DNA from: Paracyclopina nana
Lineage: Eukaryota > Arthropoda > Copepoda > Cyclopoida > Cyclopettidae
NCBI GenBank assembly: GCA_019096065.1
Contig: JAGUCH010000003.1
Span: 6,138,001 to 6,202,000, forward strand
DNA length: 64,000 nucleotides
Reading direction: 5' to 3'
Positions 43,701-54,182 of this stretch are shown here, in pieces. The position numbers were made by a program, and so were the translations under genes. Within the stretch, counting starts at the first letter, position 1; each line of letters opens with the position of its first letter. The notes under the pieces were generated by a model. The model saw only the letters and a program-made list of their open reading frames with translations. It did no database searches and was not told the origin of the DNA.

Positions 43701-44349
43701 GCACATCTCCAAGAAGCTCCAGACCTTCTGGTCGGGCCCCTGGACCATCCTCAGGAAGGTCAACGATGTGACATTGCCCGACCCTTCATGGGTTCGAAAG
43801 AAATCCGAAGTGGTATCCATTGATCGGCTGAAACTATACCGGGCAGCGGCCGAAGATGCCAATGATGGCACCCATGGCAACCCGCCGCCGGCCAACGCAG
43901 ATCTGTCCATGCGGGGCGACGAATTCACTGAGGACGTTGCACTTCCCTCAGATGATGAAGGCAAGATCGAACTCCCAGACTCAGGCCATGTACCGCCACC
44001 GCCGCCGACGGCACCGTCGCCCCGAGAAGCGAGATATCGCAAACGAAGGACCCAGGCGGAAATGCTGCAACAAGAAACGGCAGATTTCCTGGGGGCCAAT
44101 GTAGATATCGCACCAGGAGTCTCATCTCCCGCAACGAGAACACGAGCTCGCTCAGGCCAGCAATCAGATCAGCCAGACCCGGAGTTGCCTCCGCTGGCAC
44201 CGATCAACATGCCGCCATACAGACCACTGATGGCACAGCCAACGGTCACTATGCCACAATTCAGGCCACTGCTTGACGTGAGCGATTCTGAAAATGAAGA
44301 TTTTGCTACACCGACAAATTCGGGTAGCACATCAAGCACTGAACAATAA
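40783..44349 (+). pseudogene. pol: Gypsy pol: reverse transcriptase, RNase H, integrase (3' part)
   Basis: The long frame resumes after the Transib and runs to the stop at 44349. RT shows the fingers/palm motifs and the catalytic YLDD box at ~41638-41649. RNase H follows, with FILDTDWSG. The integrase has an HHCC zinc region (~42826-42950) and the DDE triad: AIDYVG ~43024, HSDRGTHF ~43201 and NWVERAH ~43306. A GPY/F-type module (SGPWTI) lies at ~43732. A Pro/Ser-rich C-terminal extension of ~170 residues follows. The frame itself has no stop or shift in this piece. The gene is broken only by the two upstream insertions. Confidence 0.94.
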
Positions 44350-44536
44350 TATGACGAGCAGCACAATGAAAGACGGCCACAAAATTTTGGGGGCCCCCCT
44401 AAGTATACTTTGAAAATTCTGTGGCTTTAAGCGCAGAACTGTAGCACATAAAAATGAAATTTAAAAAAGCACTAAACCGGCAGGAGTACACTATAGAAAG
44501 GCAGCATGTCAACACGCTTCCTTTACTCTCTTTTCC
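44350..44536 (+). promoter_or_regulatory. pol-env junction with env 3' splice acceptor
   Basis: A pyrimidine tract ending TCTCTTTTCCAG (AG at 44537-44538) lies 5 bp before the env ATG at 44544. Env would be made from a spliced mRNA, as in retroviruses and errantiviruses. The donor was not located. Confidence 0.6.
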
Positions 44537-44543
44537 AGAAGCA

Positions 44544-46820
44544 ATGTACTTCACAATACTGATGACGTTCACACTACTACTCGAGGTGCCGAGCACACAA
44601 CCCCGGCCTCAGCCTGCTCTACAGGAAGGAGGGGATGGACCACCTGAAGACCCGGCCGCCACCTTCACGGTGTTTGACTGCGAGTCACCAAAATCAACCC
44701 ACGAGAGCGTCGACTTGAATGACCCGGACGAATGCGATGATATCGGCACTACCTATGAATCGGCTGTCAACATCACCGTGCAGATGTTGCAAACTGCGAC
44801 GACCAAACCCGTCGCCGCCCACCGTTGCCACATGACCCTGACCCGCGAAGTGACCAGATGTGGATTCGATAGCGTCAGTTACGGGACTCAGATCGTTGCT
44901 TACCACCAGCCCTATACCGTGTCGCCCCAGGCCTGCCGCAAGGCGGTGGAAAGGGGCTACCTGATCGTCGAGGGCCAACGGGTGAATGTGACCCTCAACG
45001 TGCCCGCCAACCTGGCTTACTTCTTCGAGGAGGCCTTGACGGAGACCACCGATGCAGGACCATGTCATTCAGCCACAACGGGGTCATGTATCACCGCTCT
45101 TACGAGCAGACCCGGATCGACGCCCTCGTCACCGCTGTTTATGGGAAGCTACACACCAGCTCCGGCCGAGTGGTGTTCGACAATCACATCGTGGCCAATT
45201 ACCGGGACAAGATCGTCCATGACACGCTCGAAGGCACCATGGTATGGGAAGCTCATGACACCACCTGCATGGAAGAGACCTCTGAGGTCTATCAAGGGCC
45301 CGCTTCACTATACCCGCACCAGAACTCCACCATGTTAGGTCAGGTGGGGGATCTGCTCCTGATTGCCCGCAAGGAGGAATCCAGGTACGCAGGATTTGTC
45401 CTTAAGGGGGTCCAGTCGACCTGCCAGCGGCGGGTCTTCCGGACTCAGCTGAGGGACTTTGCAGTCGTCCTTCTCCGCCCGGGCGAAGCTCCCATTGCCG
45501 CGTCAACCCACCTGACGGAAGAGGTCCACCACGCTCACGTGCAGACCCAACTGGCTTTCCTGCACGCCGAGCACGCCCTGCATCTCGACGACCGGTTCAA
45601 ATTCCTGCAGGACCTCATCTGCAAGAATGAGCGGAGCATCCTGCACACCAAGCTGCAGGACATGGCCAGCGGTGGGTCCTCCTACGCCACGCTCGACTCC
45701 CACGGGCCCGGCCAATTGGTCACCTGGGCTGGGGCTGTAGCCTACATCACCAGCTGCTACCCGATGCAGGCCATGACGCGTGCCTTCCCTAACTGCACGC
45801 AGGAGATCCCCGTGCTGGTCGGGAACCATTCCCGGTTCGCGGATCCCCTCTCCTTCATCTTGGTAGACCGGCCCAGCATCATACCCTGCGACGCCATCAC
45901 GCCTGTGAAGTGGAGGATCCAGGGACACTGGATGTGCGCTACTCCTAGCATCCACTCCTGCACGCCGCCATCGCAATTGGACCCCACCTCCGATCGACAA
46001 CATGGACGCCCCTACGAGATTGGTCGGGGCCTAGGAGGCGGTATCTACTCCGCCCAGCAACAGGCCGAGCACGCCCTCTACCTGCAGCTGTACCACGCGC
46101 GAGGCCGTGGTCACCACTCTGACGTCCAATGTTCTAAGGAACAGCTTCGCACGCGGATCGGGGGCCACCACCCTCTGGTCCGAGGACGACATCGACATGA
46201 TGGTTGTCCAGGTGGGCAACGCCCTCATCCCTTTCTTTTCGACCGTGGGGAAATACTGGAGCTACATGACCGGAGGTTTGGTGATCCTGGGCCTCATCAA
46301 GATCATCCTAGGCTCTATCATCCGTATGATTATCCTGTATCGCCGCCAAGGGCTTGGGTGGTGGTTGATGTACGGCCTGTGGCACACTGCCTTCATGGCT
46401 GTCGAACTCCCCTGGCGCATGGTAGCCAACCTGGGTAACGACGGACCCTTGTTCCCCGGCGACGACGATGAGGACGATGGCCACCCGGATTTCCAGCGCC
46501 GACCCCGCTGGAAGCGAGACCACCGAGAACGAGCGGCCACCGAGCTCAGCGACTTCACCGTGCAAGATGGTTCGGAAACGGGAGAGAAAGACCCTTTGGA
46601 TGCCTCGGACAAGTCGACATCGCCCCTCAAGGCTCTCCGCCGGTGGACGTGGCCCGACAAGGAGACCCAGGCGTATCAGGACCTCCAGGCCCAGATCCGT
46701 ACGATTCACCAGCAATACACGGATCTCTACGGGGTCCTGCAGCAGACACTTCCCCAGGTGCGAGCGGTTGACACAAATGGGACCCAGCCCAGCGCTCCCG
46801 CCATGGAGGGTCCCCCTTGA
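44544..46820 (+). pseudogene. env: Envelope glycoprotein gene, broken by two frameshifts; chuvirus-GP-like
   Basis: Three overlapping open segments in different frames make up one glycoprotein: ~44544-45060, ~45062-46100 and ~46100-46820. The first starts with a hydrophobic signal peptide and is Cys-rich. The second carries the paired cysteines and the CTQEIPV, FADPLSF and GHWMCATP stretches. The third has a membrane anchor (~46262-46340) and a ~150-residue charged cytoplasmic tail. N-glycosylation sites are present (NIT, NST, NHS). Cysteine pattern and motif order resemble glycoproteins of chuviruses (class III-type fusogens), which have been captured by several arthropod LTR elements. That identification is from memory and needs a search. 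The two shifts inactivate the gene unless they are assembly errors. Confidence 0.7.
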
Positions 46821-46874
46821 GGCTCCCTGCTAGACCTGACTCAATCCGTCACTGCGAGGACACAGTAACCTTCT

Positions 46875-46886
46875 AGCGTGGGGTGA
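46875..46886 (+). promoter_or_regulatory. Polypurine tract
   Basis: TAGCGTGGGGTGA-type purine-rich stretch directly left of the 3' LTR, the normal position for plus-strand priming. Confidence 0.6.
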
Positions 46887-47131
46887 TGTAGCAGGGAGCG
46901 TGTCGGCCTACGGGTCGACCGCTCGCTGCGCGCGCTCGCCTCGGGCGCACGGTAGTATAACGAGTAGTTTAGTGTGATCATCAGTAAAGGAAATAAATTC
47001 ACCGTATTGACACGTGTTGTCTACGGCCCAAGATTGACCTCTGCTAGCCTTCCAGGCCCGTCCCCGCTAGACGTAGCCTAGATCCGAGTAGTGGCTTGAT
47101 AAGTCACAGTTGTATATCTCGACCTACTACA
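46887..47131 (+). repeat. 3' LTR
   Basis: 245 bp, three substitutions from the 5' LTR (about 1.2 percent), followed by CCCC, the second copy of the target. Confidence 0.96.
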
Positions 47132-47219
47132 CCCCAGAGCATAAGCTTTCAGAGTATGTACATATTTTGGGTGGGCAATTTTTTCTGGGTTACAGTAGCT
47201 CTTAGGTTGATGTGTGCAG
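47132..47219. repeat. Palindromic repeat, distal part of the right arm
   Basis: Inverted copy of 32692-32780 (AACCCAGAAAAAATTGCCCA and neighbours), separated from the rest of its arm by the Gypsy insertion. Confidence 0.85.
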
Positions 47220-47892
47220 GCATAACTAATACTGTACCTGTGTTTTAAGATCATATTTTATTTACTCTTCTCCTTATTTTAGGGATGTAAGTGGACCAAA
47301 CGAGGCAATGAAGACAAGAACAAATTTCAGTTGAAAAAGACTGCTACCAAAAGTGAAAAAAGGCAATTGCAAGAGTGTCTATTATCTTTAGGCTCTGATG
47401 TTGCTGGAATTGCAAAAGCACTAGTTCTGATGGCCTTTCAAAACATGACAATGTTTGATAGCATTGCATCTGATTGCAGACTGGGACAGCCCCCAGTTCA
47501 TCCTTGGTACACATAACTGTTGTGAGTGACTTAAAGGTAAGGTCTGATTCTAATGAGCTTTCTTGATAAAAAAGTCAAGTCGTTTAAACTTAGACACACC
47601 AAGTTAGTTTAGTGTTAGACAATTGCTATGCTTTACCCTAGGCACCATTTGGCCTAGTTGGATTAACTTATTAAGTCTAGATGTTTTAGTTAAGGCACCT
47701 TTTCAACTTATGCACTATTAGCTTAGACACATTTTATTTACTGGTATACCTCATGTTAGACACCTTTTGGCATAGTGTTCATAGGGTAGACACAAATTAG
47801 TGACTGGTATGTGTAATGTTTGACATATCAAAGCGTTTAGTTTAGACAACTTTAGGTATAGTATAATTAGCTTAGACATGACAAGGCATTTT
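47220..47892. other. Unassigned; degenerate TTAGACAC repeats and a possible gene fragment
   Basis: A frame at ~47283-47516 ends in PPVHPWYT after KRQLQECLLSLGSDV. It looks like the last exon of something, with an acceptor-like TTATTTTAG just before it, but I cannot identify it. From ~47590 to 47880, TTAGACAC or TTAGACAA recurs about every 40-60 bp. Confidence 0.35.
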
Positions 47893-49508
47893 AGCTTTTA
47901 GGGTCAAATGAAATGGGGCCTGGTCTTTTGAGCTGAATGAAAAAGGCAAGTCTTTGCTGGGGCATGGCTGGAGGAGTGAAGGGCAGCCAAAATCAACTAT
48001 GCCCCAATTCTTGAGGCCCCTGGGTGTGTGTGTGTCCAGATGTTAGGGGAAAGATCAGTCCTTTGACATCTCAGGAGATGATTTCATGCTTAACTTTTGA
48101 GGCAGACTTCAGCTTACAGAGGGGCCAGAGTTTGTTTTACTGCTGAAGATTTGAAGTCACAATTTTTGTGGTGTTATGCACCCTTGGCCTCTGAGGATGG
48201 CCAAAGTTTTATGTAAACTATTTATTTCTGAATCTGGATTGCCATTGGATCAGCACTTAAATTGGCTCCTCCTGGGCTCCTCCTGGCAGAGTCCCCAAAT
48301 AATATGAAAACTTTTTCTTCTGGATCAACTCCATATACTATCAAGAGGTGGAATCAGTCGCAATTTTCATGGTGTTATCCCTGGCCTTGGTGGATGGCAA
48401 AAGTTTTGCAGCCTCTGTTTATAAAACTGGATTGCTATATGCTTGCCAAACTTAGGCCATCCTCGGAGGCCAGGGAAGCATAACACAAAAAACCACAATA
48501 ATTGTGACTGAATCCACCTCCTGGCAGCATATGGAGTTGATCCTGGAGGAATAGTTGAAATTTAGTTGGGGACTCTGGATGGGAGACCAGTGGCTTTTTA
48601 CTAAACCATTCAAATCTTCAGCAGTAAAACAAACTCTGGCCCCTCTGGAAGCTGTCAACTTATGTAAACCTCAAAAGTTTAGCATGGAATTATCTCCTGA
48701 GATGTCAAAGGACTGATCTTGCCCAAAATATCCTCATTGCATCGGTTTTGGCCATTGAGACTCTGGAAGACAAATTGAAGCCAAATAATCTACGCCACAA
48801 GTGAACTCCAAGCCCCCAGACTAAGCTGGCCTTGCTGTACCTTGAATGTTAGCCTTGCAATCATCTGCTGGGACCCTGAAGGAGTGATTAAGACCCAATG
48901 GTCAACAATCTGTCCCTAGAATTAGCATCAAGACCTTCAAAGATTGAAGTAAAGTGAAATGGCTATCGCGATGGCTTGGCTCCAAGGCTCATGGCTAGGT
49001 GTAGCCTTGCCCTAACATAAAAGTTGGACCTTATACCAACTGCTGAAACCCTAGAGGTGTCTTCCAGACCAAGTGGCCCACATTCCAACCATCAACTAGG
49101 CCACTGTGGCTACTCATGAATTTTTGACATGAAAAGTAGCCATTTTGTAGCTACTGTGAAACAGTGAATTAAGAGCTTGTATTAGACAAGCAAGAAATAA
49201 CACCATCCCAAATTTTTTGGTGACAATTTGGCTCTTTATCTTCCAATTGAAACAAAAAAATCCAAAATCCATCCTGGTACTTGAGAGAAAATTGACCTCA
49301 AAGTCATGTCTGAAAACGCAAATTTTGGCCTTTTTTGCCTTGCTGTGGACTTTTTCCACCTTTTTTTCCCTAACATCTGGACACACCCCTGGGGCCTCAA
49401 AAGTTAAGGCAAAGTTGATTTTGGCTGCCCTCCACTCCTCCAGCCACACCCCTGCAAATTGTTTCAATCAGCTCAAAAGACCAGGCCCCATTTGACCCCC
49501 TAAGAGCA
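47893..49508. repeat. Long palindromic element (~1.6 kb)
   Basis: GGGTCAAATG...GGGGCCTGGTCTTTTGAGCT at 47901 has its inverted copy ending at ~49500. Inner arms pair 48051-48180 with ~48600-48722 (CAGTCCTTTGACATCTCAGG and complement). The right arm carries ~650 bp of extra sequence between its outer and inner parts. Another foldback-type element without coding capacity. Confidence 0.78.
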
Positions 49509-51602
49509 TCCTGGGAGCCGCGAAACTTGAAAGCCCATCAAACCACATGGTGACAAGGGGTTTGAGCCCAAAATTGAAAAATCGAATCCGAATCGATGTA
49601 TCAAAACTAGGAATGAGATAGGCCAAGGGTCTGTTAAGGAATAGAAACGAAGAAATTCCTCTGGGCAAAGGAGTACATAAACGAAACTAGCATTGTAGAG
49701 TAGTCATTACACATGGATTTGTCACATTGCAATCCTTAAGGAGCAGTATTTGATCAGCATTTTGGTATAGTTAGGTTACCTCAGACAACTGAAAACATAG
49801 AAGTCACTAAAATTACTCTAAGATAAAAACTTGAATGGTCTATGCTATTGCAATTATAACCAAAAGGTGAGCAAGCTAAAACAAATCAGTCACCAAATAT
49901 CTTTCTGAATTCTCCATTTTACGTTTTTTATCCTATTTTTTTATAGCCCATTATCATTGGGACTCTCACAACATGGAAGGAGGAATAACCGCAGTTGGGA
50001 CAGCTTAAACCTGAAGGTAATTTTAAAGTAAAAATGTATTGCAGGTCTTGAATGCTCCAGAAGCACTCATTCTTCAGAAGTTAATGGAAAATGTGTTCCT
50101 GAATAGTTCTACATTGATGTTGAAGTATTCATGCTTCTGACAAGTTACCAAACTTAAGTTACTGAATAGTTCTTAAGTGTTTAAGAAGTATTCATGCTTG
50201 AAAAGCTATGAAATAGAAGTAATTAAATAGTTCTTGAAGTATTCAGACCCTAATCAGTAAGTAATTTTGCTTTAGCAGCATTCAATTTAAGGATCTGTTC
50301 ATCTGCATACTATGGCTGATATTTAGGCAAAATATAGAAGAGAAAAACTGAGAAATTGGTGCAGGATGGCTTTTGGAAACAAAAGACTGATTCTTAAGTC
50401 AAAATTAGACAAATAATTTTACAAATACTTTCATAAGTTAAATATTTTTAAGCTTCAGTGGATGATATCGGGCAGTTTCATGTCCCTCCATATTATTCGG
50501 TGGCTGGATCCGACTCCCAAGCGCTGGCCTTTCACTTTTAGAATGGATCTGTGCTAATTGAACATATAAAAATGGAGACACATGGTACAAACAGTCCCAC
50601 TCGGCCAAGCAGAAAGGCACCTTCTAGGATTGGTGTTGTGTTCGTTCAGCACACCAAATTGAATAAACCAATGCATGGATACAACTCAGGTAAGATGTAG
50701 TAGCAGTAAAACCCTAAGCACACTATTATAGTATTATATGGCAGGTAATCTGTGAGTGTGCTTTTTACAATTGAGTGTTCATTTTCCATTGAGTGTTCAT
50801 TTTTCCATTGAGTGTTCATTTTTTCCAATTTGTAAAAAGGGACACTGGAGTGACAAAAATATGATGAAGTTCCAGTAAAAAAGTCTGATATTTCATCTTA
50901 ATGCAACCCTTTCCTACTGAACTCGTCTAATAGCTATTTTATTACCAAGGCATAGTGTTTGGTCATTCAGAAAATAAGTATGAGTCAAGTAAATATCATC
51001 AACTTTCATTTTTTATTTCTATATTAACTCAAGGTATGTTTGACAGAAAAGAGATGAACAACAGCTTTTGGTGAAGGTTAATCAGGCTACTTTTCACTCA
51101 TAGCTGGAACATCAAAATAAAAATTCTGATTTCATAGTCCATCTTTTTCAAGGAGGAACTTGAAGAGGCAGATCCAATCCGGATTTTACCGTCAGTCCTA
51201 CCTAGCTAAGACATCATGTTAAATATGGCCCTGAAGTTGTTAGTGTGTCATGCAAATAAGGTAAATTTAATGAATTCTTACTTTGGTGATAAGGTTTACT
51301 GTGATGAGGTGATGCCATTTATTGTGTATTGGCGGTGTTCAAATGATAGCACATGATGATATACAGAAGGGTTAAGATCAAAAATGGCAAAATGCCCAGC
51401 AAGTGGCAAATACTAAGAACGCCATGGTGAGGTACCCATGTACCTGGGGAACCAGAGTCCACCAAAGGACCTCAAACCCGAGGCCAAAAACTGAATGGGA
51501 CCGGGAGGATGCCACCTCATTCCTGAGAACCGAGAGCTCCTCCTCCATCCTAGAAATGACCTCGGGTCACCATCTCCATTTGTGAGGCCAGCTTGCCAAT
51601 AC
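49509..51602. other. Repeat-rich spacer, no gene seen
   Basis: AT-rich. At ~50740-50860 there is a decayed relative of the 865-bp element, with GAGTGTTCATTTTTCCATT tripled. At ~51041-51140 a stretch resembles the hAT-like MITE at 24280-24360. Only short frames are present. Confidence 0.5.
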
Positions 51603-51610
51603 GGTACAAG

Positions 51611-52475
51611 GGGTCGCGGTAAAAGGCACACTCAGCGCACTCAGCACACTAGGCACACTATGATATGGCAGGTAAATTTCTCTGTCAGTGTGCTTTTTAC
51701 TGTGGAGTGTGCATTTTACCAATTTGTAAAAGGCACTCAGAAGAGATAAAGAGACCATAAGGAAGTGCGAAAAATCAATCACATCTGTTAAAGTTTCATA
51801 TAATCCTCAACTTAATTGCTATGAAAAATGAGAAAATCCAAAATAAATTATTAACAATCTGTTGGAGAAATGTTCCATAAAAGTTTAAGAGATTCAGTTC
51901 CTATACTTTTTGATTTTGCATACTTAGTAAATCCAAGCAAAGGTTTGATAAGTGGAGTGACAAAAATGGACAAACAAATTTATCTAAGAGAAAAATGGCC
52001 AAAAAAAAGATAACATTCATTATTTAATATTTTAGACTTTTTGTCTAACATAATTTGAGAAATAACTTTATAAAACATGAATGTTGTTGAGATTTATTTG
52101 ACTCTTAATTATTTTCTGAATGACTCAACACACTGGTTTTTTTTAAATTTGTATTAGTGGAGTTCAGTTTGAGAGGAGCTGTTGAGATTTACTTGACTCA
52201 TAGTTTCTGAAAGACTAAACACACTGTTTTTATTTTCAAATAGATATTAGTGAAGTTCAGTTGGAAAAGATTGCATTAAGATGGAATATCATATTTTTTA
52301 TGGCTGATTAATTTCTCGCACCTCCTTGTCATAACTTTGTCACTGGAGTGTGCCTTTTACAAATTGGAAAAACGCACAATCAATGGTAAAAAGCACACTC
52401 ACTGAGAAATTTACCTGCAATATCATAGTGTGCTCAGTGTGCCGGTGTGCCTAGTGTGCCTTTTACTGCTACCGC
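51611..52475. mobile_element. 865-bp non-autonomous transposon, copy 2
   Basis: Near-identical to 15266-16130 and exactly the same length. It is flanked by a perfect 8-bp duplication, GGTACAAG (51603-51610 and 52476-52483). Together with the subterminal GCACAC repeats this suggests a hAT-type element. Confidence 0.9.
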
Positions 52476-52483
52476 GGTACAAG

Positions 52484-54182
52484 ACCAAATCAGTTTCAGA
52501 AGACATTTAAGAAAGAAAAAGAAGAATTAATATCACATCATATAAGTCATTTGGCTAAATTTACTATTCCATTATTGAGGAGCCTCATTACAGCCAAAAA
52601 TTGTCAAAAAACATTGCAAGATGGTGCAGGGAGAAAATTAACAAAAACAAAGAAGAAACATTGCTGTAAAGGATGACCTTAATGGAATAATTGAGCATTT
52701 ACAATAGATGAAAAATGCAAAAACTGTGAGGAATTCAGGATGGCAATTTTATTAGAAGAAACAAAAATAGCAATCATCAACTTTGGGAGGGGAGGTCATC
52801 AAATAAAAAAAAGAAGAAAAGGTCATGAAGGTCAATAATAAAAAATATCTTCTGGAGGCTCCCAGATATATGGTGAGGCCCCCCAGACAGGCCTCAACCC
52901 CAAAGGCCAACAAATTTCAAAGGAAGGTCACCACCAGAAGAGCCCTCCTCAAAGCAAGCATCAGAGACCATGTCCACCGACATGCCATTGTGGCCTCTGA
53001 TGGACCTGAAGGCCACTGTCCTGTCCTTGAAGGCCATTGTCCTGTCCATGAAGGCCATTGTCCTGTCCATGAAGGCCATTGTCCTGTCCATGAAAGCCAC
53101 TGTCCTGTCCATGAAGGCCACTGTCCTGTCCATGAAGGCCACTGTCCTGTCCATGAAGGCCACTGTCCTGTCCATGAAGGCCACTGTCCTGTCCATGAAG
53201 GCCAAGCCCAGGGCTAGGAGGCTGGTAAAAACAATTAACTGAACCCGACCTTCCAGGCCATGGAGATAGGCCAGGGCAGCCTTCAGGTCATTGAGGACCC
53301 TGATCCCTGACCTCATGATGAAGGGATCCAGCTTGAAGCCCCCAGCATGTCTATGGCATAGGCCAGAAGCAAGGTCATTAGGTCAGACATTTGGAACAAC
53401 ATCTCAAAAAGTGCTGCAAAAAAATCAAAAAACTTACTTTTCACTTGTGGCTTGAAAATCCCAAAAGGAGGTGTCAAGGGGGCTGGAGTTTCCAAAATGG
53501 ACTGGCAAATATGCTAGTGAGTTTTGCTGATGAGAAGTGAAGCCTTGAATGAGAAAACTCCAGAAAAATCAGCCAAAAGCTGGTTAATCCAGTCTCTAGA
53601 AGGTGAAACTGAAGCTGAGCAAGCTCTGGTTAAACCAGCACAGAGCAAGCATAGCTGTACAGAGAGAGTAGTGCAGAAGCTGCAAATTTACTTCTATAAA
53701 ATGGAGTAGTAAGGAAAAGGGCTCAGCAACACAGTAAAAGAAGATCAGAGCAGTGTAGTGAAAGTAATAAGGACACTGTCAATTTGCATTGACCAACAAA
53801 TGTAAACATGTAAGTAACATCAATAAAGTCAAAAAACCACCCATCAATGATAAAATTATGGATTTTTAAACCAACCTATTCAATCAATACAGCCCTAATA
53901 GTGTCAATATGATTCTGAGTGTAATCTTCGCCTGTCTTCAGTGGGCCTTTTACCTTGTGGAGTAGGTTGTCGGAAAAGTGGTCGTTTTGGGCCAAAAAGG
54001 TGGTTCGAAAGCCCAAAAAATCGTTGATAACTATATCCCTCTTTATTCTCTCACGCTCAAATGCAAGACTTTGATGGACTTGAACGTTGAGTTCTGTAAA
54101 TGATCCAGTACCAAGAGTAATATTGATAACTGGTTGTATTTTCTAGCTCTTCAATATAACTCACAGCTATAGACTACGAACT
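52484..54182. other. Intergenic with minisatellite and MITE remnant
   Basis: Contains the 21-bp minisatellite at 53008-53204 and, at ~53960-54040, a fragment related to the hAT-like MITE (AAAGTGGTCGTTTTGGGCC...CGTTGATAACT). No credible gene. Confidence 0.5.
53008..53204 (+). repeat. 21-bp minisatellite (about 9 copies)
   Basis: Unit GAAGGCCACTGTCCTGTCCAT. Because 21 is a multiple of three, it stays open in several frames on both strands, giving repeats such as VHEGHCP, MKATVLS and FMDRTVA. I do not treat these as genes. Confidence 0.92.

Larger units (their letters stand above)
33213..47131 (+). mobile_element. Gypsy/Ty3-class LTR element with envelope gene, carrying three nested insertions
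   Basis: Two 245-bp LTRs starting TGTAG and ending CTACA differ at three positions. The flanks give a 4-bp duplication (CCCC), confirmed by the uninterrupted other arm of the host palindrome. The total is 13.9 kb. Removing the MITE, the 1228-bp element and the Transib leaves about 9.1 kb, a normal size for an env-bearing Gypsy element. Order: LTR, PBS, gag, protease, RT, RNase H, integrase, env, polypurine tract, LTR. Coding parts are visibly more GC-rich than the host genes. The copy is dead: pol is cut twice by insertions and env is frameshifted twice. Confidence 0.95.

Noticed and set aside
41061-44200. Many long frames antisense to Gypsy gag and pol
   Set aside because: Shadow frames caused by the high GC content of the coding strand; none has its own motifs.
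52825-53217. 130-codon open frame with a VHEGHCP heptad repeat
   Set aside because: Produced by a 21-bp minisatellite that is open in several frames on both strands; no start context, introns or homology.
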